Shown: positions 33,129 through 41,503 of the stretch, in pieces
Position numbering within the stretch: the stretch's first letter is position 1
Layout: each line of letters opens with the position of its first letter
NCBI GenBank assembly: GCA_963737705.1
Contig: CAVTTP010000003.1
Span: 372,001 to 436,000 of the forward strand
DNA: 64,000 nucleotides
Source of the DNA: PALSA-607 sp963737705
GTDB lineage: Bacteria > Actinomycetota > Actinomycetes > Acidothermales > Acidothermaceae
Direction of reading: 5' to 3'
Program-made: the position numbers and the translations under genes
The notes under the pieces: model-generated
What the model was told of the DNA's origin: nothing
Databases searched by the model: none
What the model saw: the letters and a program-made list of their open reading frames with translations, nothing else

Positions 33129-34067
33129 TCACACCAGCTCCTGAGCCCATGCCAACGGAGTTGCGTACGTGAAGTACCGGCGCGATACCGCCTGGCTGGC
33201 ACTTGCGCACGCCTCTTGCACCGGAACGAGGTGGACACTGAGGTCGCGGATGAGCTCGGTCACGTCCGCATACTCCAGCGCAGTTCTGGCTTGGCCGACG
33301 ACGCGGCGCGCCGGGTCGGCGGCCTGGTTGCGCGCCAGTTGTGGATTCAGTGAAGACAGGCACTGCTCTGCGGTGGTCAGCGAGTGCAGCACCGAGCGTG
33401 GGAACGAGCGGTCTAGCGCAAGGAACTGGACGGCGCGGCTGCGGTCGACCATGCCACCGTGCGTATGCAAGAACGCCTCGTAACCGCCGCACGCCGACAA
33501 TACTGTGACCCACGTGACCGGTTGATCGGCCGTCAACAACTGCACCGAGAGCAGGCGGGCCGTCATGTCGGCGCGTTCGAGACTTCGCCCGAGCACGAGG
33601 AATTGCCAGCCGTCGTCGTGCGAGAGGGTCGACTCGGCCAACCCGGAGAACATCGCCGTGCGTTCACGGACGTAATCGAGGTAGGTGTTAGGCCCGAGGC
33701 GCGCGGCGGCTCGGCGGCGTTCGGGCATGGTGCGCCACGTCACGTTGAGGCACTCCCACATCTCGCTGGAGATCGCTTCGCGTGCGCCGCGTGCGTTCTC
33801 GCGTGCAGCGGCGACGGCACCTGCGATCGCTGACGCGGTCTTGTCGTCGAACGCCACCTTGCGCATGATCTCGCCGGTGTTCTGCACGACGTCACGCGGA
33901 GCAGGGACGCCAAGAATTGCCAGCAACGAGCGGCATTCGGCGTCCTCGTCTGTCCATGGGTCTTCGAGCACCCGCCGCAGGAACGCGTCGAGCAGGCGGG
34001 CAGTATCGTCGGCCCGCTCGACATAGCGCCCGATCCAGAAGAGCGATTCCGCTATCCGGCTCAGCAT
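33129..34067 (-). CDS. Alpha-E domain protein (COG2307, DUF403)
   Basis: 312 residues from ATG 34067 (a longer upstream reading has no family similarity). The start MLSRIAESLFWIGRYVERADDTARLLD is the signature of alpha-E proteins, followed by helices with RSLERADMTARLLSVQLL and the C-terminal TYATPLAWAQELV. Alpha-E proteins are all-helical and have no known activity; they almost always sit next to a circularly permuted ATP-grasp ligase and a transglutaminase. Here they are in the order ligase, alpha-E, transglutaminase. Confidence 0.85.
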   Translation of the reverse strand: MLSRIAESLFWIGRYVERADDTARLLDAFLRRVLEDPWTDEDAECRSLLAILGVPAPRDVVQNTGEIMRKVAFDDKTASAIAGAVAAARENARGAREAISSEMWECLNVTWRTMPERRRAAARLGPNTYLDYVRERTAMFSGLAESTLSHDDGWQFLVLGRSLERADMTARLLSVQLLTADQPVTWVTVLSACGGYEAFLHTHGGMVDRSRAVQFLALDRSFPRSVLHSLTTAEQCLSSLNPQLARNQAADPARRVVGQARTALEYADVTELIRDLSVHLVPVQEACASASQAVSRRYFTYATPLAWAQELV

Positions 34068-34068
34068 C

Positions 34069-34104
34069 GGCGTGTCATTGCTGTTTGGCGTGTCATTGCT
34101 GTGC
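34069..34104. repeat. 18-bp tandem duplication at the ATP-grasp/alpha-E junction
   Basis: GGCGTGTCATTGCTGTTT at 34069-34086 is repeated with a slightly changed end at 34087-34104. One copy contains the ATP-grasp stop codon; the duplication separates it from the alpha-E start. Confidence 0.7.
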
Positions 34105-35643
34105 CATCTGCACAGTCGGGCCGGCATCGCGCATACCGGTGAACGGCGCGTCGGAGACTCGGGATGGAAGAGCGGCGAGATCGGTCGCACGCTGCGCCGG
34201 CACGCGTTGTGCCTCGTCAGCGAGCACCCAGGTGTCCTTTGAACCGCCGCCTTGGCTTGAGTTGACAACGAGTGCGCCCTCGGGCAGCGCAACCCTGGTG
34301 AGGCCGCCCGGTAGCACCCACACATCCTCGCCGTCGTTGACAGCGAACGGCCTCAGGTCGATGTGGCGCGGGACGAGGCGATCACCGATCAGCGTGGGCG
34401 CCGTCGACAGCGCCACGGGCCGTTGTGCGATCCAGCCACGCGGATTGTTCGCCACGACGTCGTGGAGCTCCGCGAGAGTCTCCTCGCTCGCTTGCGGCCC
34501 GATCACGATGCCCTTGCCGCCTGAGCCGTCGACCGGCTTGATGACGAGTTCATGCAGACGGCCCAGCACGTCATGCAGGATCTCAGGGTCTTCGAGGCGG
34601 TAGGTCTCGACGTTATCGAGCACCGGCGCCTCGTTGAGGTAGTAGCGCACCAGATCCGGCACGTAGGTGTAAAGCAGCTTGTCGTCGGCGACGCCGTTGC
34701 CAACTGCGTTGGCGATCGTCACGTTGCCGGCCCGGGCGGCATTGATCAGACCAGGGCAGCCCATTTGCGAATCGCTGCGGAAGTGGAGCGGGTCAAGGAA
34801 GTCGTCGTCGACGCGACGGTAAAGCACGTGTACCGGGCGCTCGCCGTCCGTCGTCCGCATACGCAGTTTGTTGTTACGACAGACGAGGTCGCGGCCCTCG
34901 AGTAGTTCGACACCCATGAGTCGGGCAAGCAGCGCGTGTTCGAAGTAAGCCGCGTTGTAGATGCCCGGTGTGAGTACCGCGACTGTCGGTTCGCTCACGC
35001 CTGCTGGTGCTGCGGCGCGCAACGCGGTGAGGAGCCGAGCCGGGTATTCGTGTACCGGGTGTACACGGTGCTCACCGAAGACTGCAGGGATCGACTGCGT
35101 CATCGCGCGACGGTTCTCGATGACGTAGCTGACTCCGGACGGCACCCGCACGTTGTCTTCGAGTACTCGGAACGCGCCAGCCTCGTCGCGCACGAGATCG
35201 ATACCAGCGACATGCACGCGGACGCCGTTGGGCGGGTTGAAGCCGTGCACTGCGCGATGCATGTGGATCGAGGATGTGATGAGTGAACGCGGCACCACAC
35301 CGTCGGCGAACACCCGGCCGGGCCCGTAGACGTCGGCGAGGAACGCTTCGAGAGTGCGCACCCGCTGTGAGACGCCGCGGGTGACGGCGTCCCATTCGGA
35401 CGCCATGATCACTCGGGGCACGAGGTCGAGTGGGAACGGCCGCTCCTCGCCACCCATCGCGAAGGTCACGCCGCGGTCGGTGAACATGCGCGACAACTGC
35501 TCGGCTCGGAAGTTCAGATCGTCTGATTCCAGCGGCTGGAGAGCGGCGAACAGCACCTCATAAGCCGGGCGCGGTACGCCGGGCATCTCGAACATCTCGT
35601 CCCACGCCTTCGCCAGGACGTAGTCGTCGAAGATGTCTGCCAT
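34093..35643 (-). CDS. Circularly permuted ATP-grasp type-2 ligase (COG2308)
   Basis: 516 residues. The start MADIFDDYVLAKAWDEMFE and blocks PFPLDLVPRVIMASEWD, DVYGPGRVFADGVVP, AGIDLVRDEAGAFRVLEDN and VPSGVSYVIENR are typical of the family. The nucleotide-binding part holds LVIKPVDGSGGKGIVIG (about 365-381) and RHIDLRPFAVND; the ending block is LVVNSSQGGGSKDTWVL. The fold predicts ATP-dependent amide bond formation, by acyl-phosphate, onto a peptide or protein. It heads the four-gene minus-strand operon. TAGGAT six bases before the ATG points to a leaderless transcript. Confidence 0.85.
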   Translation of the reverse strand: MADIFDDYVLAKAWDEMFEMPGVPRPAYEVLFAALQPLESDDLNFRAEQLSRMFTDRGVTFAMGGEERPFPLDLVPRVIMASEWDAVTRGVSQRVRTLEAFLADVYGPGRVFADGVVPRSLITSSIHMHRAVHGFNPPNGVRVHVAGIDLVRDEAGAFRVLEDNVRVPSGVSYVIENRRAMTQSIPAVFGEHRVHPVHEYPARLLTALRAAAPAGVSEPTVAVLTPGIYNAAYFEHALLARLMGVELLEGRDLVCRNNKLRMRTTDGERPVHVLYRRVDDDFLDPLHFRSDSQMGCPGLINAARAGNVTIANAVGNGVADDKLLYTYVPDLVRYYLNEAPVLDNVETYRLEDPEILHDVLGRLHELVIKPVDGSGGKGIVIGPQASEETLAELHDVVANNPRGWIAQRPVALSTAPTLIGDRLVPRHIDLRPFAVNDGEDVWVLPGGLTRVALPEGALVVNSSQGGGSKDTWVLADEAQRVPAQRATDLAALPSRVSDAPFTGMRDAGPTVQMAQQ

Positions 35644-35655
35644 CCCCAGATCCTA
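35644..35655 (-). promoter_or_regulatory. Leaderless -10 of the ATP-grasp operon
   Basis: On the minus strand TAGGAT (35655-35650) is followed by six bases and ATG 35643, with no SD. Confidence 0.45.
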
Positions 35656-35756
35656 GGAATAACTGATGTCGCGCGGGTTACGGACACGCGTCGGGAACGC
35701 TACCGGGCGGTCTAGAAGGTTGCTTGGCCTGGCTTACGAGGGGGTAGAACCTCGAA

Positions 35757-36182
35757 GTGAATCTTGAACCAGCGGGTTTCGACGTTGCCGAGCCAGATGC
35801 GAGGCAGGCCAAGCCGCACGCTCCTGAGAGTCGATTTCTGCACGCCGTCGACCGCATCGCCTCGCGCCCACGACTGGCGATCGCGCTCATCATCGCCGAT
35901 GTCTTGTGGGTGCTGTTCAGCCTCGCGTTCGACTTCCCGTCCCGACTCGAGGTCGCGTTCCAGACCGTCGTCGCGGCAATCACGCTCGCCATGGTCTTCG
36001 TGATCCAGCACACCCAGGCACGCCAGGAGGCCGTTACGCAACGCAAGCTTGACGAGATTCTGCGCGCGTTGCCCGCCGCGGACAACTCATTGATCACCCT
36101 GGAGGAGGCGCCGGATTCGAAGTTGCGCGCCGTCACTGAGGTGCACCGCGAGGCTCGTGCCCGCGCAACCGACGCCGGTTAG
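35757..36182 (+). CDS. Low-affinity iron permease-like small membrane protein
   Basis: 141 residues from GTG 35757. Two hydrophobic segments, ALIIADVLWVLFSLAFDF and VVAAITLAMVFVIQHTQ, are followed by RQEAVTQRKLDEILRALPAADN. The FVIQHTQxRxxxAxxxKLDE block is diagnostic of PF04120 (low-affinity iron permease) proteins, where transport is proven only for fungal members. A small inverted repeat (CGAGG/CCTCG, 35737-35754) ends 2 bp before the start. It is divergent from the ATP-grasp operon. Confidence 0.75.
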   Translation: MNLEPAGFDVAEPDARQAKPHAPESRFLHAVDRIASRPRLAIALIIADVLWVLFSLAFDFPSRLEVAFQTVVAAITLAMVFVIQHTQARQEAVTQRKLDEILRALPAADNSLITLEEAPDSKLRAVTEVHREARARATDAG

Positions 36183-36202
36183 GCCTGCTGCGTTTAGGGG
36201 GT

Positions 36203-37657
36203 TTAGGGGCGCGCGTGCGCGTATGCGCGGACGGTGTTGCGGCCAGCCGCCTTGGCTTCATAAAGACCTAGGTCGGCTCGATCGACCAACGTGTCGATCG
36301 TGTCGTCGGAGAACTCGGCGATGCCGACGCTGGTGTGGATCGCGACCAAGCCGCCGTCGTCGCCGACCGCGATCGGGGTGCCGGCAACAAGGTTGCACAA
36401 GCGCTCGGCGACCACCATGCCTTGCGTCATGTCGGTATCGGGGAGCACCGCGAGGAATTCCTCGCCGCCCCACCGACCGAGCAGGTCACCGCCGCGCAGC
36501 GATGTGCTCAGGCGGTGCGCGACATGTTGAAGCGCGAAGTCTCCGGCACGGTGGCCGAAGGTGTCGTTCAGATTCTTGAAGTGATCGATGTCGATCATGA
36601 GCACGCACACCGGGAAGCCCTGCCGCCGGGCGTCAACCAGCAGCTGCTCCAGTTGTTCGGTGAGGTGAGCTCGATTGGTAAGTCCCGTCAACCTGTCTGT
36701 TCGTGCCGCCGTCGCCAGCGTGCGGTTCAGGTCGGCGAGGCGTCGCCGACCGGCGAGCAGTCGGATCGCCAGCCAGGCGGCGAGCGCGATCAAGAGTGAG
36801 AGTCCGGCGAGAATCACCCAGGGCAGCCAGTGGCCAGTTCCGTTGACCGCGATGAAGACCTGGCTCGTCGGAGCAGCAATGAAGAGCGTCCAGGGTGTTC
36901 CGGGCACGGCGGTCTTGACGAACGTGTAGCTGGTCGAGCCCTCGCGGTAGTTGCCCGAACTGTTTTGCGCGGCGGCGGTGCGCAGCGCGGCATCCCGCAC
37001 GGTCAAGTTCTGCGAGCCGGGTGCTTGCGTGCCGTTCGACGCAAACACGACGCCGGTGCTATCGGTGAGGTAGAGCCGGGCTCCTTTAAGCGTCGTCGTG
37101 TCGTTGAGGAACGCGGCCAAGGGTGTGTTGCTGACCAAGTAGGCGCCGCTGAACACTCGCAGCCCTGCCGTCGAGTTGAACGGAACGGCGAAGGCGATTA
37201 CCGGTGCGGCCTCAACCGCGGAGGTGACGACGTTCGAGACGGCGGTCTTGCCCTGGAGCGCGGTCGCGAGATGCGCGTACTGGGTGCCGTACTGCACGCC
37301 TATGTCGTTCACATTGTTGGGCAGGATGGCCAACGAACGTCCCGAGCTGTCGAGCAAGACGCCGGCTTGGAATCCGAATGCTTCGACATCTGACCCAAAG
37401 GGGTCTGCCGGGCTCGGCCCGGCCAACGTGGCAGACGCCACCAGCTTTTCGCGTGTCGTGAGCTGCGTGACGTAGGTACTGACGAAGTTCGCCGCGAGGA
37501 CCGCCCGCGACGCGAATCGGGTCTCGACGCCCTTGTTGGCGTTCGCTTGGGATGCGCGCAACGTCAATGCCGCGCCGCACATGAGTGAGACCGAGATGAG
37601 GGCAACGAGAAGTCGCGCGAACCACTGACCGGCTACGAGCCGGCGGGTCAACGTCAT
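36203..37657 (-). CDS. Membrane diguanylate cyclase (GGDEF) with extracytoplasmic sensor domain
   Basis: 484 residues from ATG 37657 (GGAGG 7 nt upstream). TM1 is about 13-33; the dCache/CHASE-like periplasmic region is about 35-275 (VLLDSSGRSLAILPNN, YLTDSTGVVFASN); TM2 is about 278-303. The GGDEF domain is about 315-480 with RTDRLTGLTNRAHL, MIDIDHFKNLND, the active-site loop GGEEF, and an RxxD inhibitory site (RGGD) five residues ahead of it. All catalytic residues are present, so it should make c-di-GMP and be product-inhibited. The ligand is unknown. No c-di-GMP receptor is adjacent. Confidence 0.9.
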   Translation of the reverse strand: MTLTRRLVAGQWFARLLVALISVSLMCGAALTLRASQANANKGVETRFASRAVLAANFVSTYVTQLTTREKLVASATLAGPSPADPFGSDVEAFGFQAGVLLDSSGRSLAILPNNVNDIGVQYGTQYAHLATALQGKTAVSNVVTSAVEAAPVIAFAVPFNSTAGLRVFSGAYLVSNTPLAAFLNDTTTLKGARLYLTDSTGVVFASNGTQAPGSQNLTVRDAALRTAAAQNSSGNYREGSTSYTFVKTAVPGTPWTLFIAAPTSQVFIAVNGTGHWLPWVILAGLSLLIALAAWLAIRLLAGRRRLADLNRTLATAARTDRLTGLTNRAHLTEQLEQLLVDARRQGFPVCVLMIDIDHFKNLNDTFGHRAGDFALQHVAHRLSTSLRGGDLLGRWGGEEFLAVLPDTDMTQGMVVAERLCNLVAGTPIAVGDDGGLVAIHTSVGIAEFSDDTIDTLVDRADLGLYEAKAAGRNTVRAYAHARP

Positions 37658-37724
37658 TACGCCTCCACTCCTCATTGGAGTTTTCGGCAGCCGCCCGGCC
37701 GACCTGACAGTTTTGGACGTTTAA

Positions 37725-37741
37725 CCCCGCTTTACGCAGGG
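37725..37741 (-). terminator. Candidate terminator downstream of glgB
   Basis: On the minus strand CCCTGC-GTAAA-GCGGGG forms a 6-bp stem (one G-U) 22 nt after the glgB stop, followed by TTAAAC. The U tract is weak. Confidence 0.4.
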
Positions 37742-37763
37742 CTCAACTACCGGGACTGGGCGC

Positions 37764-40103
37764 TCAGGCGCTGGGGCTCCGCAGCCAGACGGTCGCGAGC
37801 GGCGGAACGCGGATGAGCGCAGACGCGGCCAGCCCGTGCCATGGGTCGTCGGTGGCCCCGACCGCGCCGAGGTTGCCCACCCCGCTGCCGCCGTAGATCT
37901 CGGCATCGGTGTTAAGAACCTCGTCCCAGCGACCGGCGTGCGGCAGACCGAGCCGGTAGCCCTCGTGCGGGATCGCCGAGAAGTTGGCGATGCAGGCGAG
38001 CGTAGAGCCGTCGGCCGCGGTGCGCAGGAACGAGAAGGTGTTGTTGCTCGCGTCGTTGGCGTCGATCCACCGAAACGCCTCGGGATCGGCGTCGGTCTGC
38101 CATAACGCAGGCGTGGCGCGGTAGGTGTTGTTGAGATCCCGGACGAGCCGCTGCACCGTGTTGTGCTCGGCGTACTCGAGCAGCCACCAGTCGAGTGAAC
38201 GTTCCTCCGACCATTCGTTGTCTTGGGCGATCTCGCAACCCATGAACAGCAGTTGCTTGCCAGGGTGCGCCCACATGTAGGCGTAGAACGCGCGCAGGTT
38301 CGCAACCTGCTGCCAGCGGTCACCCGGCATCTTGTGCAGCAGCGAACCCTTGCCGTGAACCACTTCATCGTGCGAGATCGGCAAGACGAAGTTCTCCGAG
38401 TACGCGTACATCATCGAGAAGGTCATCTCGTGATGGTGGTAGCCGCGGTAGATCGGGGGATGGCTCATGTATTGCAAGGAGTCGTGCATCCAGCCCATGT
38501 TCCACTTGAAGCCAAAGCCAAGACCGCCGACGTAGGTCGGTTTCGATACGGCTGGCCACGCGGTCGACTCCTCGGCGATTGTTACGACTCCGGGCGCGCG
38601 CCGGTAGATGGTTGCGTTCATCTCCTGCAAGAACGAGACGGCTTCGAGGTTCTCACGCCCGCCGTAGACGTTGGGCCGCCACTGGCCGGCTTTGCGTGAG
38701 TAGTCGAGGTACAGCATCGAGGCGACTGCATCGACGCGAAGTCCGTCGATGTGCATCTGCTCGGCCCAATAAATCGCATTGGAGACAAGGAAGTTGCGCA
38801 CTTCTCGTCGTCCGAAATTGAAGACCAGCGTGCCCCAGTCGGGATGCTCGCCGAGCTGCGGATCGGAGTGCTCGTACAGGTGCGTCCCGTCGAATTGGGC
38901 GAGCGCCCAGGCGTCTTTGGGGAAGTGCGCAGGAACCCAGTCGATGATGACGCCGATGCCGGCCTGATGAAGGCTGTCGACGAGGAACCGGAAGTCGTCA
39001 GGAGTGCCGAAGCGCGATGTCGGCGCGAAGTACGACGAGACCTGGTATCCCCACGAACCACCGAAGGGGTGCTCGGCAACGGGCAAGAACTCGACGTGGG
39101 TGAACCCGAGATCCTTCACGTAGGCGACGAGTTCGTCGGCGAGCTGGCGGTAGCCGAGACCCTGCTTCCACGATCCGAGGTGCACCTCGTAAACGCTCAT
39201 CGGCTCGCGCAAGGCGTCAGCGGCCGCCCGCTTCGTCAGCCAATCGGCGTCCTGCCATTCATAGGTCGACGTGAACACGACGGAAGCCTGCGCCGGCGGG
39301 TGTTCGGTCGCGAAGGCCATCGGGTCGGCCTTCTCGCGCCATTGGCCGTCGGAGCCGAGCACGTTCAGCTTGTACCGGTCGCCGGATTTGACGCCCGGAA
39401 TGAACAGCTCCCAAACGCCGCTGGAGCCGAGCGACCGCATCGGGTTGGCCTGGGAATCCCAGAAGTTGAAGTCACCGGCGACCCGCATTGCCCGCGCGTT
39501 CGGTGCCCAGACCGCGAACGATGTGCCACTGACCACACCGCTCGGTGTGTCGTAGTGGTGTTCGTGCGCGCCGAGCACCTCCCAGAGCTGCTCATGGCGG
39601 CCCTCGCCGATCAGGTGCAAGTCGACGTCGCCGAGCGTCGGCAGGAAGCGGTAAGGCTCGTCGACGATGTGCTTGACGCCGTCGTCGTAGACGACCTCGA
39701 CGCGGTAATCGGGAACCGTCGAACTTTTCCAGGTCGCGCTCCAGACACCGCCGCGCTCGTGCGCGAGCGGAATGCGGACCAGGTCGACCAGAACCGTGAC
39801 CTCTCGCGCGTTCGGGCGGAAGCTGCGGAAGGTCACGACGCCGCCGTCCAGATGCGCGCCGAGGAGGCCGTGCGGGTTGTGGTGCGCCCCGGAGACCAGG
39901 CGGTCGATTTCCTCGGGTGGAGCGGTGACCGGCGCGTGCGCGACGGGGGCCGGAGTCTTCGTTGTTTTCGGCACTTCGGGGACCTTCTTCTCAGGGACGA
40001 CCGTTGCTGCGGGTTGAGCGGTGACAGCGGCTGGTTCGGGGCTCGCCGGTTTCGGCGACCCCGCCCCCTCGGCGTCCCCGCTCGGGCTGTTTCCGCTGGT
40101 CAT
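37764..40103 (-). CDS. glgB: 1,4-alpha-glucan branching enzyme
   Basis: 779 residues from ATG 40103, which overlaps the mak stop (ATGA). Residues 1-65 are a Pro/Ala/Lys-rich disordered tail not seen in typical GlgB. The N1/CBM48 modules follow (GAHHNPHGLLGAHLDGG; FAVWAPNARAMRVAGDFNFWD). The GH13_9 barrel has GLRVDAVASMLYLDYSR (nucleophile Asp), TIAEESTAWP (acid Glu) and LPISHDEVVHGKGSL (stabilising Asp). The C-terminal domain ends PPLATVWLRSPSA. It introduces alpha-1,6 branches into the glucan polymerised by GlgE. Last gene of treS-mak-glgB. Confidence 0.95.
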   Translation of the reverse strand: MTSGNSPSGDAEGAGSPKPASPEPAAVTAQPAATVVPEKKVPEVPKTTKTPAPVAHAPVTAPPEEIDRLVSGAHHNPHGLLGAHLDGGVVTFRSFRPNAREVTVLVDLVRIPLAHERGGVWSATWKSSTVPDYRVEVVYDDGVKHIVDEPYRFLPTLGDVDLHLIGEGRHEQLWEVLGAHEHHYDTPSGVVSGTSFAVWAPNARAMRVAGDFNFWDSQANPMRSLGSSGVWELFIPGVKSGDRYKLNVLGSDGQWREKADPMAFATEHPPAQASVVFTSTYEWQDADWLTKRAAADALREPMSVYEVHLGSWKQGLGYRQLADELVAYVKDLGFTHVEFLPVAEHPFGGSWGYQVSSYFAPTSRFGTPDDFRFLVDSLHQAGIGVIIDWVPAHFPKDAWALAQFDGTHLYEHSDPQLGEHPDWGTLVFNFGRREVRNFLVSNAIYWAEQMHIDGLRVDAVASMLYLDYSRKAGQWRPNVYGGRENLEAVSFLQEMNATIYRRAPGVVTIAEESTAWPAVSKPTYVGGLGFGFKWNMGWMHDSLQYMSHPPIYRGYHHHEMTFSMMYAYSENFVLPISHDEVVHGKGSLLHKMPGDRWQQVANLRAFYAYMWAHPGKQLLFMGCEIAQDNEWSEERSLDWWLLEYAEHNTVQRLVRDLNNTYRATPALWQTDADPEAFRWIDANDASNNTFSFLRTAADGSTLACIANFSAIPHEGYRLGLPHAGRWDEVLNTDAEIYGGSGVGNLGAVGATDDPWHGLAASALIRVPPLATVWLRSPSA

Positions 40104-41503
40104 GCGGCTACCAGTCGCTCGATCGAGCCCAGCGGGATCCGTACCCAGCTGGGCCGGTTCCGAGCCTCGTACGCCACCTCGTATACCGCCTTGTCGAGTT
40201 CGAATGCGCGAAGGAGTACATCGTCGTCGCGTGGATCGCGACCCGCACTCTTGGCGTAGCCGGTGCAAAACGCGTCTCTGTTGCGCTCTGCCCATTCGGC
40301 AGCCCGATATTCGAGTTGGGCGGCTGCAGGTTGGTCGGCGAGCAGGTAGCGCGACGCGTAGTCGAATGACCGCAACATGCCGGCGACGTCCCGCAACGGG
40401 CTGGAAAGTGCGGTCCGTGCGGCGATCGGGGCGCCGGGCTCGCCCTCGAAATCGAGGAGCACCCAGCCGTTGTCGGTGCGCATGACCTGGCCGAGGTGGA
40501 AGTCACCGTGCACGCGTTGCAGCGGCACGGGTTCGTGGCTCTTGGCGAGAGCGTCGAAGACCGCGGAGATTGCCGCGGCGTGATCGGCGAGTTCCGGGAC
40601 GGCGACCTGTGCCGCATCGAGTCGCGCCCGCATCGACTGGGCCATTGTTTCGAGCGCGCGCTGATCGGCGATTCCGGTCGGCAACGCTTGGGCCATCGAC
40701 GAGTGGACGTCCGCGGTCGCCATGCCGAGTCGTTCCGACTCCGCGGCGAAGTCGCCGCCGACCTCCCCGGCGTGCAGGTCGCCCTCGGCGAACAGATCGC
40801 GCACGCTGGTCAGCGCGAGGGCCCAGCCGTCGGTACCGGATCGCAGGAATTCCTGCAGCAGGCCGAGCGTGCTGGCGACGCCGTCGACATCGCTCTCGAT
40901 CCAGCCCTGCAGTGCTGGCACGTGCAGGTTGCCCAACTCGGTAAGCGCACGCGTCACTTCGAGATCGGGATTCAGGCCTGGGACGACGATGCGAAAGAGC
41001 TTCATGATGGTTTGCTCGCCGAACACGACCGAGGTATTCGACTGCTCGCCGCCGAGCACCAAGCTGACAGCGTCGGGATCGAGCTTCGCGCCCGCCTCAA
41101 GGGCGAACACGATGTCGGCGCGCGTCTCGTCGCCGGCGACCCAGCCGAGCATCGTGTGCATGAGCGCATGGTCGTGGCTGGCCTCATACACCCAGCCCAT
41201 GTCGTCGACGTGGCCGATGACCGCGTGCTCGAGGTCCGGCGGCATGATCGAACGAACGCCGACGAGCAGCTGATAGGTGGTCGTGAGGTTGCCGGCGGCT
41301 GGCTCGAGCCCTGGAATCGCATCGACGGCCGGGTTTTGCTCGACCTCCACAAATAGGTGCAAAAGCGATGGATCGCCCTCTAAGAGGACTCGCTCTGTCG
41401 CGACCTGGACCGCCTTCGCGCCACGGTCCTTGCCGGCGAACCAGCGCTGCTTGGGCAGCCAGTCGCGCAGGAAATCCTCAAGCTGAGTCCGATTTGTGCT
41501 CAT
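40100..41503 (-). CDS. mak: Maltokinase
   Basis: 467 residues. Aminoglycoside-phosphotransferase-like kinase: N-lobe start FLRDWLPKQRWFAGKDRGAKA (typical for maltokinase), catalytic loop VHGDFHLGQVM (about 345-355; Asp and Asn/Gln-type residues) and metal site WVLLDFEGEPGAP. It phosphorylates maltose to maltose-1-phosphate, the GlgE donor. The ATG follows the treS stop without a gap (TAAATG) and its GGAGGA SD lies inside treS; the end overlaps glgB by ATGA. The layout suggests a TreS-Mak enzyme complex as known in mycobacteria. Confidence 0.93.
   Translation of the reverse strand: MSTNRTQLEDFLRDWLPKQRWFAGKDRGAKAVQVATERVLLEGDPSLLHLFVEVEQNPAVDAIPGLEPAAGNLTTTYQLLVGVRSIMPPDLEHAVIGHVDDMGWVYEASHDHALMHTMLGWVAGDETRADIVFALEAGAKLDPDAVSLVLGGEQSNTSVVFGEQTIMKLFRIVVPGLNPDLEVTRALTELGNLHVPALQGWIESDVDGVASTLGLLQEFLRSGTDGWALALTSVRDLFAEGDLHAGEVGGDFAAESERLGMATADVHSSMAQALPTGIADQRALETMAQSMRARLDAAQVAVPELADHAAAISAVFDALAKSHEPVPLQRVHGDFHLGQVMRTDNGWVLLDFEGEPGAPIAARTALSSPLRDVAGMLRSFDYASRYLLADQPAAAQLEYRAAEWAERNRDAFCTGYAKSAGRDPRDDDVLLRAFELDKAVYEVAYEARNRPSWVRIPLGSIERLVAA

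Noticed and set aside
33129..34325. Longer alpha-E reading starting at 34325
   Set aside because: The extra 86 residues overlap the ATP-grasp 3' end, have no similarity to the family, and a family-typical start MLSRIAESLFWIGRY lies at 34067.
35737..35754. Inverted repeat before the iron-permease-like gene considered as an iron-responsive operator
   Set aside because: Only five bases per arm and no match to an iron box; too weak to call.
38751..40259. 502-residue plus-strand frame opposite glgB
   Set aside because: High-GC antisense shadow; glgB is complete with all catalytic motifs on the other strand.
40496..41356. 286-residue plus-strand frame opposite mak
   Set aside because: Antisense shadow of maltokinase.
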